Positions 1 through 5,761 are shown, counted from the first letter of the stretch. The stretch: DNA of 5,761 bases from Chloroflexota bacterium (GCA_018725455.1 QLUN01000064.1:1-5761), one strand, 5' to 3'. A program made the numbers and translations. Notes: generated by a model from the sequence alone, not told the origin.

Positions 1-2242
1 CACAGCACCCGGCAATGAATAGTCCCTCGGTCATGGTCGCTATCGGGGCAAGCTTGACATGCCTCTCCAGGAAGAATCCATCCGCTCGGCGTCCGATGGA
101 GAAGAGCCGGGCCACCTCCTCCGCGTTCGCCCTCGGCTCCAGCGCAGTGCAGAGGATGACCATCTCCACCGGCACCCGCATGAAGCTGCCCAACAGGGTG
201 TCCTCCACGCAGACGATGAGCTTCCCTTCCTCCTCCTCGTTCAAAGCCTGGTCGGTTACCTGCGACGCCTTCCCCCGGATGAAGTTCACCCCATCCTCGG
301 TCCCCACACGCTCGTAAAACTCCTCATACCCCTCCCCAAAACAGCGCATGTCAATGTACATCTGATATACTTCGGCGTCGGTTTTCTCCCTGATCAGATG
401 CGCAAACTTCAGGGCATACATGCAGCAAACCCGGGAGCAGTAGGGGTGAAAGTTCTTATCCCGGCTGCCCACACAATGAATAATAGCGACACTCCGGGGT
501 GGCCGGCCATTCTTGAGCAGTATCTGCCCCGCCGTCGGCCCGGCGGCGTTCGACAGCCGCTCAAACTCCAGCCCGGTGATGACGTTCTCATACCTTCCAT
601 ATCCGTACTCCGGGATAACCGAGGGATCGAATTGATCATAACCGGTGGCCAGGATGATGCTCCCCACCTTCACCTCGACAACCTCGTCTGTTTGTTCGAA
701 ATCGATAGCTTTTGCCTCGCATAAGTCTTTACAGATTTCACATTTACCGGTAAGGAAATGAACGCACCTCTCCCTGTCAAGCACCGGGAGGTTAGGGACA
801 GCTTGCGGAAACGGGATATAGATAGGAGGTCTTGATTTCATCCCCACCTCAAACTCAAACGGGATAGATATTGCTTTGGGGTCAAACTCCTCCGGCTTTA
901 TCGCTTTAGTCGGACAAATGAAGGCACAAGCACCACATCTTAAGCATTTCTCCTCGCTCCTAAAAACTTCTGCAGAAACAGGTATCGCCCTTGCCCCTAT
1001 CCTCTCCTGACACATTCGAGCGCATAACCCACAAAAGATACAATTCATCCCCTCAATTTTAATTTTTGGATCCTCAACACCATATTCTTTGGCCAAATCT
1101 AAAATAGCTTTTGCATTAGGAGCGCTGATGAGCATAAATTCGATCACCTTCTTTCTCCACTCTATCACCTCTTCGCTCCTCGTCTTTACTACCAATCCTT
1201 CTTTGACTAATTCAACACATGATGGGACAAGACTAAAGGTTTCATCTCGGATCAACTCTACTACACAAATTCGACATATTCCGAGCGGAGTTAAAGCTCG
1301 ATGGTAACAAAGTGAAGGAATATCAATACCCGCCCCCCGGGCAGCTTCTAAAATAGTCATCCCTTCCCTTGCTTTTACCTTTATCCCATCGATTTCAATC
1401 TCCACCTCCTTTTCGTTCCATTCCCTTCTTGGCATAATAGGCGGTTTTATTTTCTTCTCAGTTGGCTGCGGAATATACCGCACCGGGCAATTAGCGACGC
1501 ACTCCCCGCACCCATTACACTTGCTCTCATCTACATATCTCGACTTTCTCCTTATCTTGACCGCGAAATTGCCGATGTAGCCCGACACCTCCGCTACCTC
1601 ACTGTAGGTCAGAAGCTCGATGTTAGGGTGCGAGCCGGCGTCACTCATCTTCGGGGTGGTGATGCACGCCGAGCAGTCAAGCGTGGGGAAGGTCTTGTCC
1701 AGTTGTATCATGTGCCCCCCAATAGAGGGATCCTGCTCCACTAGATAGACTTTATAGCCGGCATTGGCGATGTCTAAGGCCGCCTGTATCCCCGCAATGC
1801 CCCCGCCAACCACCAGCGTGTTCGGGTTAATAGGAACCTCCGTCGCCTTCAGGGGCTGCTGATGATAGGCCCTCATCACCGCCGCCCGCACAAGTGCCTT
1901 CGCCTTCTCCGTGGCCCCATCCTTATGCACCCAACTGCAATGCTCGCGGATGTTGGCCATCTTGAAGAGATAGGGATTCAACCCCGCCTCTTGGCAGACA
2001 CGGCGGAAGGTGCGCTCATGGAGCATCGGCGAGCAAGAGGCCACCACTACCCGGTTCAGCCCCTGCTCCTTGATATCCTTCATGATCAGCGCCTGTCCCG
2101 GATCAGAGCACATAAAGATATAATCACGGGCGACCGCCACCCCACGAAGAGAAGCAGCATATTGGGCTACCTCTCCCGGATTTACCGTGGCGGCGATGTT
2201 CAGCCCGCAGTGGCAGATATAAACGCCGGTCCTTGTCTCCAT
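1..2242 (-). CDS. hdrA: HdrA-like FAD/iron-sulfur electron-bifurcating subunit with nested NuoG-like module (3' end cut by window)
   Basis: Flavin and iron-sulfur subunit A of the heterodisulfide reductase family; in known complexes its FAD splits or merges electron pairs between a ferredoxin-level and a higher-potential route, in the cytoplasm. The frame stays open for 747 codons from ATG 2242 to the left edge. Order seen: N-terminal HdrA domain (GVYICHCG, C10/C12; C45, C70, C102), FAD-binding GGGIAG at 146-151, LDCSAC at 188-193, [4Fe-4S] motif C242/245/248/252, a NuoG-like insert at about 280-447, the family stretch PIYIPFPQAVP, a second cluster motif C493/501/504/508, IIHCVGSRD and CSRVCCMYALK. 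The visible part ends in LFIAGCC, which in this family precedes GPKDI and a C-terminal two-cluster ferredoxin domain, so roughly 80-100 residues are missing. The start fits the family N-terminus, and a TGA lies 17 codons upstream in frame with no other start between. There is no Shine-Dalgarno at normal distance; AGGAG lies 43 nt upstream, beyond a hairpin. GC is about 57-58% outside the insert. Family assignment is very secure; partners are inferred. Confidence 0.96.
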   Translation of the reverse strand, partial: METRTGVYICHCGLNIAATVNPGEVAQYAASLRGVAVARDYIFMCSDPGQALIMKDIKEQGLNRVVVASCSPMLHERTFRRVCQEAGLNPYLFKMANIREHCSWVHKDGATEKAKALVRAAVMRAYHQQPLKATEVPINPNTLVVGGGIAGIQAALDIANAGYKVYLVEQDPSIGGHMIQLDKTFPTLDCSACITTPKMSDAGSHPNIELLTYSEVAEVSGYIGNFAVKIRRKSRYVDESKCNGCGECVANCPVRYIPQPTEKKIKPPIMPRREWNEKEVEIEIDGIKVKAREGMTILEAARGAGIDIPSLCYHRALTPLGICRICVVELIRDETFSLVPSCVELVKEGLVVKTRSEEVIEWRKKVIEFMLISAPNAKAILDLAKEYGVEDPKIKIEGMNCIFCGLCARMCQERIGARAIPVSAEVFRSEEKCLRCGACAFICPTKAIKPEEFDPKAISIPFEFEVGMKSRPPIYIPFPQAVPNLPVLDRERCVHFLTGKCEICKDLCEAKAIDFEQTDEVVEVKVGSIILATGYDQFDPSVIPEYGYGRYENVITGLEFERLSNAAGPTAGQILLKNGRPPRSVAIIHCVGSRDKNFHPYCSRVCCMYALKFAHLIREKTDAEVYQMYIDMRCFGEGYEEFYERVGTEDGVNFIRGKASQVTDQALNEEEEGKLIVCVEDTLLGSFMRVPVEMVILCTALEPRANAEEVARLFSIGRRADGFFLERHVKLAPIATMTEGLFIAGCC
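902..1405 (-). other. NuoG/HoxU-like ferredoxin module nested inside HdrA
   Basis: Residues about 280-447 of HdrA are not part of an ordinary HdrA. They form an N-terminal NuoG-type module: a [2Fe-2S] plant-ferredoxin-like motif with C312, C323, C326 and C342, then two [4Fe-4S] motifs (C401/404/407/411 in CIFCGLCARMC; C433/436/439/443 in CLRCGACAFICP). The module sits between the two cluster motifs of the internal ferredoxin domain of HdrA, where normal HdrAs have only a short linker. Including linkers, about 200 residues are extra. It is homologous to the separate protein encoded at 2304-2900: over the first 47 aligned residues I count 31 identities by eye. The His/Cys3 site usual in NuoG is absent. 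It would add up to three clusters to the HdrA electron path. Confidence 0.93.
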
Positions 2243-2303
2243 ACCATAATTACTGTAGCGCGAGGTTTTAGCCTCGCTTAGCTTACTCCTATCAAATCAC
2301 CCA
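2243..2303. other. Intergenic gap, nuoG-like to hdrA
   Basis: The only non-coding spacer of note in an otherwise overlapping operon. It holds the hairpin, an AGGAG (minus strand, 2290-2286) with no start codon at usable distance, and no evident promoter on either strand. It also marks the change from about 45% GC genes to the about 57% GC hdrA. Confidence 0.7.
2257..2283. repeat. GC-rich palindrome (hairpin) between nuoG-like gene and hdrA
   Basis: In the 61-base gap between the nuoG-like stop and the hdrA start, GCGAGG (2260-2265) and CCTCGC (2272-2277) form a perfect 6-bp stem around a 6-base loop. A further 3 bp (2257-2259 with 2281-2283) can pair across a 3-base bulge. No T-run follows on either strand, so it is not a standard intrinsic terminator. 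It could be an mRNA processing or stability hairpin, a translational control element for hdrA, or a copy of a short dispersed palindromic repeat. Only one copy is visible here. It separates an AGGAG (2286-2290) from the hdrA ATG. Confidence 0.6.
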
Positions 2304-2900
2304 TCACCTATTACCTGAGGGAAACGCGAGTGCCTCGGTTAAAAGATAACCTGCTTGTAGTGCCTCTGTAGGGCAAAGTGGAAAGCATTCCTTGCAGTTC
2401 CAGCACTCCTTAGCGGCTATCTCGGGAATGAAAATTACCTCTCGTCTTCCTCCTCGGTCAACAAATCCAACAGCGTTCTTCTTCTTGACTTCAGCACAGT
2501 ATCTTACACATAGACCACAAAGAATGCAAAATGAGGGCTCTTTTTCAAAACGGTCTTTATTTGCTCCATATTCTTGAGCCAACTCCTGCAATGCCCCGGC
2601 TTCTGGAGCATGAGCTATCATCAGCTCCAAAAGCATTTTGCGAATTTTATCTACCTTCTCAGACCTGGTCATTACCACCAAATTTTCTTGAACGGGGTAA
2701 AGGCAGGCAGCAACGAGATTTGTCCTGCCGCCAGTCTCTACTTCCACGGTGCAAATTCGGCAAGCCCCATAAGGCTCTAATTTTTCATGGTAGCAAAGTG
2801 TAGGGATATTTATTCCGGTACTTTGTGCTGCCTCCAAAATGGTCATCCCTTCCTCTACTTTAACTTCTCTCCCGTCAATCTGCAAAAGGATTTCACCCAT
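2304..2900 (-). CDS. NuoG/HoxU-like [2Fe-2S]/[4Fe-4S] electron-transfer protein (short form)
   Basis: A 198-residue iron-sulfur protein matching only the N-terminal part of complex I subunit NuoG, as in HoxU-type diaphorase subunits. It would carry electrons from the NuoF-like subunit towards HdrA in the cytoplasm. Visible motifs: [2Fe-2S] with C36, C47, C50, C66 (LCYH...CRIC); [4Fe-4S] C125/128/131/135 (CILCGLCVRYC); second [4Fe-4S] C166/169/172/176 (CWNCKECFPLCP). The His-Cys3 cluster found between these in NuoG and HoxU is gone: H97 remains in HAPEAGALQELAQEYG but no cysteines follow. There is no molybdopterin-type C-terminal domain, and after the last cluster only about 20 residues remain. 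ATG 2900 overlaps the nuoF stop by 8 bp and has AAGGA just upstream. GC is about 45%. It is closely related to the module inside HdrA next door. Alternative name: 2Fe-2S iron-sulfur cluster-binding protein or HoxU. Confidence 0.93.
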   Translation of the reverse strand: MGEILLQIDGREVKVEEGMTILEAAQSTGINIPTLCYHEKLEPYGACRICTVEVETGGRTNLVAACLYPVQENLVVMTRSEKVDKIRKMLLELMIAHAPEAGALQELAQEYGANKDRFEKEPSFCILCGLCVRYCAEVKKKNAVGFVDRGGRREVIFIPEIAAKECWNCKECFPLCPTEALQAGYLLTEALAFPSGNR

Positions 2901-4542
2901 TTTCCTTTATCCCCTCATACTCATCCCTGAAGTAGTATAACGTGCTTAGGAGCGGGTTGGAAGAAGTCCTGCCTAAAGCACAAAGCGAGGCATTGCCGGC
3001 GACCTCGGCCAACTCCTCCAAAAGCGCGACGTCGCCTTCTCTTCCCTTTCCTTGGGTGATATTCGTCAAAATCTTAAGCATCTGCCTGATGCCTTCACGG
3101 CATGGGACACATTTGCCGCACGATTCATCAGTGAGGAAGTTGAGGAAAAACCTGGCTACATCGACCATATTGGTATCTTCATCCATTACGAGCATGCCGC
3201 CTGCTCCCATCGGCGCTCCCAGTTTTGCAAGCTCATCAAAATCCAGTGGGGTGTCGAGGAGACTCGCCGGAATAGAACCTCCCAGAGGTCCTCCAAAGTG
3301 AATCGCTTTAAGTTTCTTTCCATTTGGGATTCCACCACCAATGTCATAGACAATCTCTCTGAGCGAGGTACCCATAGGAACTTCTACGACCCCGGTATTG
3401 CATATATTACCTGATAAGGATATAAGTTTTGTCCCCTTACTCCGCTCTGTCCCGATACTGGTATACCATTCAGAGCCATTATTGATTATCTGAGGCACGT
3501 TAGCCCAGGTTTCTACATTGTTCAGGTTGCTCGGCTTTTCCCAAATACCACTCACCGCAGTGCGGATATATTTGGGTCTCGGTTCCGGTGTCTTCCCTTC
3601 TATTGACCTCATTAACGCGCTGGACTCGCCGGAAACGAATATCCCTATATCGAGATGCACCTCAACATTAAAGTTGAAGCCAGAACCGAGGATGTTTTCC
3701 CCTAAAAGCCCGTATCCCTCCGCCTGAGTGAGGGCAACAACAATATTATTTCTTAATTGAGGTGTGTCATGACGGGTGTAGATAAATCCCTGATGTGAGC
3801 CAATAGCATAGGCACCGATTATCAAGCCTTCCAGCACGCTATGCGGATTTCCCGTAAAAAGGGCTCTATCCATAAACGCCCCGGGCTCCCCTTCGTGAGC
3901 GTTGACGATAACATATTTTTTTTCCCCGGGCGCATTACGGGCAGTCTCCCACTTCAAACCGGTGGGGAATCCGCCACCGCCCCGGCCGCGCAAGTTGGCT
4001 TTCTTAATTTCTTCAAGGACTTGCTCAGGAGTCATCTCAAAAAGTGATTTGGATAACGCAGAATAACCACCGAGCGCCAGGTAGTCATCGATGCTCTTGG
4101 GATCAACCTTAGTGTTATTGCCAATAAGGTGCCGCATCTGGTTCTTGTAAAAAGGTATTTCAGACTGATGCGCTGCTTTTTCGCCGGTATTTGGGTCAGT
4201 ATAAATCAGTCGGTCAATCACTTTCTTCCCCAGCACAGTCTGAGAGATAATGTCCGAGACGCCCTCTGGTATTACCTCCATATAGCAGATTTCTTCCGGA
4301 TAGATAACGATGTTAGGTCCTTTTTCACAAAAGCCATGGCAGCCGGTTGCCCTAATATCAACTTTAGCCTCTAAAGATTGTTTCTTGATTTCTTCTTCAA
4401 AGGCGCCGATAACCCTGTCGTTACCGAGAGCGAGACAGCTAGTTCCCGCACATATCGCAATACAAGGCCTATCGGGATCTCTTTTCGATAAAATGCTCTT
4501 CCTAAGTTCTTCCAATTCGGTAGGCGAATTTATTCTCGGCAT
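2893..4542 (-). CDS. nuoF: NuoF-like flavoprotein (FMN/[4Fe-4S], with N-terminal thioredoxin-like [2Fe-2S] domain)
   Basis: A 549-residue homologue of the FMN-containing NADH-oxidising subunit NuoF/HoxF/HydB. Domains in order: thioredoxin-like [2Fe-2S] domain (C31-x4-C36 and C68-x3-C72); FMN/NAD Rossmann-like core with glycine loop GRGGGGFPTGLKW at 186-198; SLBB-like region around 370-430; C-terminal [4Fe-4S] motif C475/478/481 (ESCGKCVPCREG) with C521 (SLCALG). It ends soon after, so it lacks the extra C-terminal ferredoxin domain seen in HydB/HndC-type subunits. Several active-site motifs deviate: NAHEGEP at 214-220 instead of the usual NADExEP, DIGIFVSGESSAL at 298-310 instead of a GAGxYxCGEETAL-like sequence, and KYIRTA at 324-329 where KPPFPA is usual. 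It is therefore a flavoprotein of this family, but NAD(H) use cannot be taken for granted. ATG 4542 has AAGGGA about 6 nt upstream, 9 bp after the nuoE stop; the 3' end overlaps the next gene by 8 bp. Confidence 0.95.
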   Translation of the reverse strand: MPRINSPTELEELRKSILSKRDPDRPCIAICAGTSCLALGNDRVIGAFEEEIKKQSLEAKVDIRATGCHGFCEKGPNIVIYPEEICYMEVIPEGVSDIISQTVLGKKVIDRLIYTDPNTGEKAAHQSEIPFYKNQMRHLIGNNTKVDPKSIDDYLALGGYSALSKSLFEMTPEQVLEEIKKANLRGRGGGGFPTGLKWETARNAPGEKKYVIVNAHEGEPGAFMDRALFTGNPHSVLEGLIIGAYAIGSHQGFIYTRHDTPQLRNNIVVALTQAEGYGLLGENILGSGFNFNVEVHLDIGIFVSGESSALMRSIEGKTPEPRPKYIRTAVSGIWEKPSNLNNVETWANVPQIINNGSEWYTSIGTERSKGTKLISLSGNICNTGVVEVPMGTSLREIVYDIGGGIPNGKKLKAIHFGGPLGGSIPASLLDTPLDFDELAKLGAPMGAGGMLVMDEDTNMVDVARFFLNFLTDESCGKCVPCREGIRQMLKILTNITQGKGREGDVALLEELAEVAGNASLCALGRTSSNPLLSTLYYFRDEYEGIKENG

Positions 4543-4551
4543 AATTTTCCC

Positions 4552-5004
4552 TTATTCATAGTTTTTCAACGCCTCTTCTGCCTCGGTTGGTGCTATCTTG
4601 CCGTGATACTTTCCACCAACTACCATCACCGGACCTAAGGCACAGCAGCCGAGGCAGTTAACCGTCTCCAGGCTGAACTTCAAATCCATGTCCGTTTCGC
4701 CAGGTCTAATTCCAGTCAGGTCTTGCACCGTGTCGAGGACATGCGTCGCACCGCGAATGTGGCAGGCAGTACCCATACAGATGTGAATTTCATGACGTCC
4801 TTTAGGAACTAAACTAAAGGCTTTATAAAAGGTGGTTATATGCCGTATCCGGGTTAAAGGAACCTGTAATTTTTCGCTGACCCTCTCTAATGCTTCCTTA
4901 GGAAGCCAATGATTTTCGCTCTGAATCTCCAGTAATACTTGAATCAGCGAACTGGCTTTGCCCTGATGTTTATCAATAATCTGATCGATTCTATCGTTAT
5001 CCAT
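4552..5004 (-). CDS. nuoE: NuoE-like thioredoxin-fold [2Fe-2S] subunit
   Basis: About 150 residues, similar to the 24-kDa complex I subunit NuoE/HoxE/HydC. This subunit holds one [2Fe-2S] cluster and docks on NuoF. The family pattern C-x4-C ... C-x3-C is complete: C76 and C81 (CMGTAC), C117 and C121 (CLGCC), followed by ALGPVMVV. The N-terminal helical bundle is also typical (LLEIQSENHWLP, and ITTFYKAF where the family has an ITxFYxxF-like motif). I chose ATG 5004: it gives the family's usual N-terminus and length and has AAAGG 9 nt upstream. A longer frame from 5058 would add 18 residues deep inside mvhD. The start overlaps the mvhD stop by 8 bp, indicating translational coupling, and nuoF follows after 9 bp. 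It probably forms a NuoEF diaphorase-like unit with the next product. Confidence 0.95.
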   Translation of the reverse strand: MDNDRIDQIIDKHQGKASSLIQVLLEIQSENHWLPKEALERVSEKLQVPLTRIRHITTFYKAFSLVPKGRHEIHICMGTACHIRGATHVLDTVQDLTGIRPGETDMDLKFSLETVNCLGCCALGPVMVVGGKYHGKIAPTEAEEALKNYE

Positions 5005-5761
5005 AGCTGCTGCCCTTTGGAGGGATAGGGGCGGGAACAAAGCGCTTCTGGATTTCATCGAACCTGACTAATCCTTGCCTTGATGAACTTTTCATGTATC
5101 TTGATACCTCAGACGGGCTTAAGCCTAAAATCTCAGAAAGTTCTCCAGTCGAAAGGGGTCTTTCTCGCAGGAGTAACATAATCTGGCTTATTGCCAATTT
5201 ATCCACAATTAATTCATTAAACAACCGGCTTACCCCGTCACTGCTGAAAAATTTTTTATACTCTTCTTCCGTATTAAGACGTACTCTTAGCCTCTCTCTT
5301 TCCACCAGCTTAATGTAGGGGATTAATTTATTAACTGCTTCAAGCTTGAACTTTAATCCATTTTCATCTATTGCTTCGCCTCTGCCGAGAGGTCCTAACT
5401 GCTTCAGTTTCTTGGTAAAGTCAGTAATAACTTCGGCGAAACGGATTCCTTCAGAGGCAGATACCCATTCAAGCCTTAACCTTTCAGGGTTCACCCCGAT
5501 GTGATCCAGTAATTTCCGGCATAGATGCATTATGCTTAAGGCATTGTAATTTCCTCCCGTAATATAATGGCATTCGCCGAGCCAACAACCGCCAATAAAT
5601 ACCCCGTCTATTCCGTTTGAAAAAGCTCGAAGTATAAATGCCGGGTCAACTCGGCCGGAGCACATCACCCTGATCACCCTTATATTAGGGGGGTATTGAT
5701 AACGAGAAACTCCGGCAAGGTCCGCCCCGGCGTAGCAGCACCAATTGCATAAAAATCCTAA
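4997..5761 (-). CDS. mvhD: MvhD-like [2Fe-2S] subunit fused to C-terminal winged-helix-like domain (5' end cut by window)
   Basis: Homologue of the delta subunit of methyl-viologen/F420-non-reducing hydrogenase, a small [2Fe-2S] protein that passes electrons from a donor module to HdrA. The frame is open to the right edge; 254 residues are visible and about 10 N-terminal ones are missing. Family motifs, numbered from the first visible residue: FLCNWCCYAGADLAG (C5, C8, C9), RVIRVMCSGRVDP (C34), GGCWLGECHYITGGN (C59, C64), and SASEGIRFAEV near 101. Ordinary MvhD ends about 140 residues in. Here some 110-130 more follow: a charged helical stretch (about 135-170), then a winged-helix-like unit (about 186-246) with GELSEILGLSPSEVSRYM and a basic RQGLVRFDEIQKRFV wing. 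The extension could be a protein-contact or sensing domain; DNA binding is not shown. The GTG at 5677 is not the start, because coding similarity continues upstream of it. The stop overlaps nuoE by 8 bp. Confidence 0.95.
   Translation of the reverse strand, partial: LGFLCNWCCYAGADLAGVSRYQYPPNIRVIRVMCSGRVDPAFILRAFSNGIDGVFIGGCWLGECHYITGGNYNALSIMHLCRKLLDHIGVNPERLRLEWVSASEGIRFAEVITDFTKKLKQLGPLGRGEAIDENGLKFKLEAVNKLIPYIKLVERERLRVRLNTEEEYKKFFSSDGVSRLFNELIVDKLAISQIMLLLRERPLSTGELSEILGLSPSEVSRYMKSSSRQGLVRFDEIQKRFVPAPIPPKGSSYG
5014..5018 (-). promoter_or_regulatory. Ribosome binding site supporting the nuoE start
   Basis: AAAGG on the minus strand ends 9 nt before ATG 5004, inside the last codons of mvhD. 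It favours 5004 over the upstream ATG at 5058 as the nuoE start. Confidence 0.5.

Noticed and set aside
409..639. Minus-strand 76-codon frame
   Set aside because: It lies out of frame within hdrA, whose own frame is open and conserved throughout this stretch.
59..724. Long plus-strand open frame (221 codons) across the hdrA 3' part
   Set aside because: It is the antisense shadow of a high-GC coding region. It has no recognisable domain or ribosome site, and the opposite strand encodes unmistakable HdrA.
1..2242. Possible frameshift or two separate genes (HdrA fragments around a NuoG gene)
   Set aside because: Translating codon by codon from 2242 I found no stop or frame change, and both HdrA halves and the insert share one frame.
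1862..2281. Plus-strand 139-codon open frame
   Set aside because: It is antisense to the HdrA N-terminal and FAD regions and resembles no family; the composition explains the lack of stops.
2257..2283. Hairpin as an intrinsic terminator
   Set aside because: No run of T follows the stem on either strand, and the next gene is in the same orientation within the apparent operon.
2278..2304. Eight-codon frame starting in the TGATG overlap with the nuoG-like stop (ATG 2304)
   Set aside because: It is too short to call. It could be a remnant of a coupled downstream start, but nothing supports a product.
5005..5058. Longer NuoE start at 5058 adding 18 residues
   Set aside because: The added residues do not look like the NuoE family and would deepen the overlap with mvhD. 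ATG 5004 has a better-placed AAAGG.
5675..5677. GTG 5677 as the start of mvhD
   Set aside because: The same frame continues upstream to the window edge with the conserved CNWC and AGADLAG motifs, so the gene is cut rather than starting here.

Overview
The window holds one leftward (minus-strand) operon fragment from an anaerobic bacterium. Five redox genes, read right to left, are mvhD (5' end cut by the right edge), a nuoE-like gene, a nuoF-like gene, a short nuoG/hoxU-like gene and hdrA (3' end cut by the left edge). HdrA with MvhD is typical of strict anaerobes such as sulfate reducers, syntrophs, acetogens, Dehalococcoidia-type Chloroflexota and methanogens. The NuoEFG-type diaphorase module points to a bacterium. 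I cannot assign a phylum from sequence alone.

Layout: 5761-4997 is MvhD with an unusual C-terminal winged-helix-like extension. 5004-4552 is NuoE (8 bp overlap with mvhD). 4542-2893 is NuoF (9 bp gap). 2900-2304 is a 198-residue NuoG/HoxU-like iron-sulfur protein (8 bp overlap with nuoF). 2303-2243 is the only real intergenic gap and carries a GC-rich hairpin. 2242-1 is HdrA. Nothing convincing is coded on the plus strand, no RNA genes were seen, and the operon promoter must lie beyond the right edge.

Expected role: NuoE/NuoF/NuoG-like subunits form a diaphorase-like arm. MvhD links an electron donor module to HdrA, whose FAD is the electron-bifurcating centre in the heterodisulfide reductase family. 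Together they suggest a soluble HdrA-based electron-bifurcating or confurcating complex coupling a pyridine nucleotide (or another donor) to ferredoxin and a further acceptor. The combination resembles the HdrA/MvhD/NuoEF-like electron-transfer subunits (BamE-BamI) known from class II benzoyl-CoA reductase clusters. No HdrB, HdrC, hydrogenase or reductase catalytic gene is inside the window.

The most striking feature is that HdrA is a chimera. A complete NuoG-like module ([2Fe-2S] plus two [4Fe-4S] motifs) is nested between the two cluster motifs of the internal ferredoxin domain of HdrA. It is clearly homologous to the free-standing NuoG-like protein encoded just upstream. By hand count the rest of hdrA is about 57-58% GC, while this module is about 44% GC, close to the neighbouring nuoG-like gene (about 45%). 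Both module copies have lost the cysteines of the His/Cys3 cluster site. The NuoF-like subunit departs from the usual FMN/NADH-site motifs, so its true electron donor is open.
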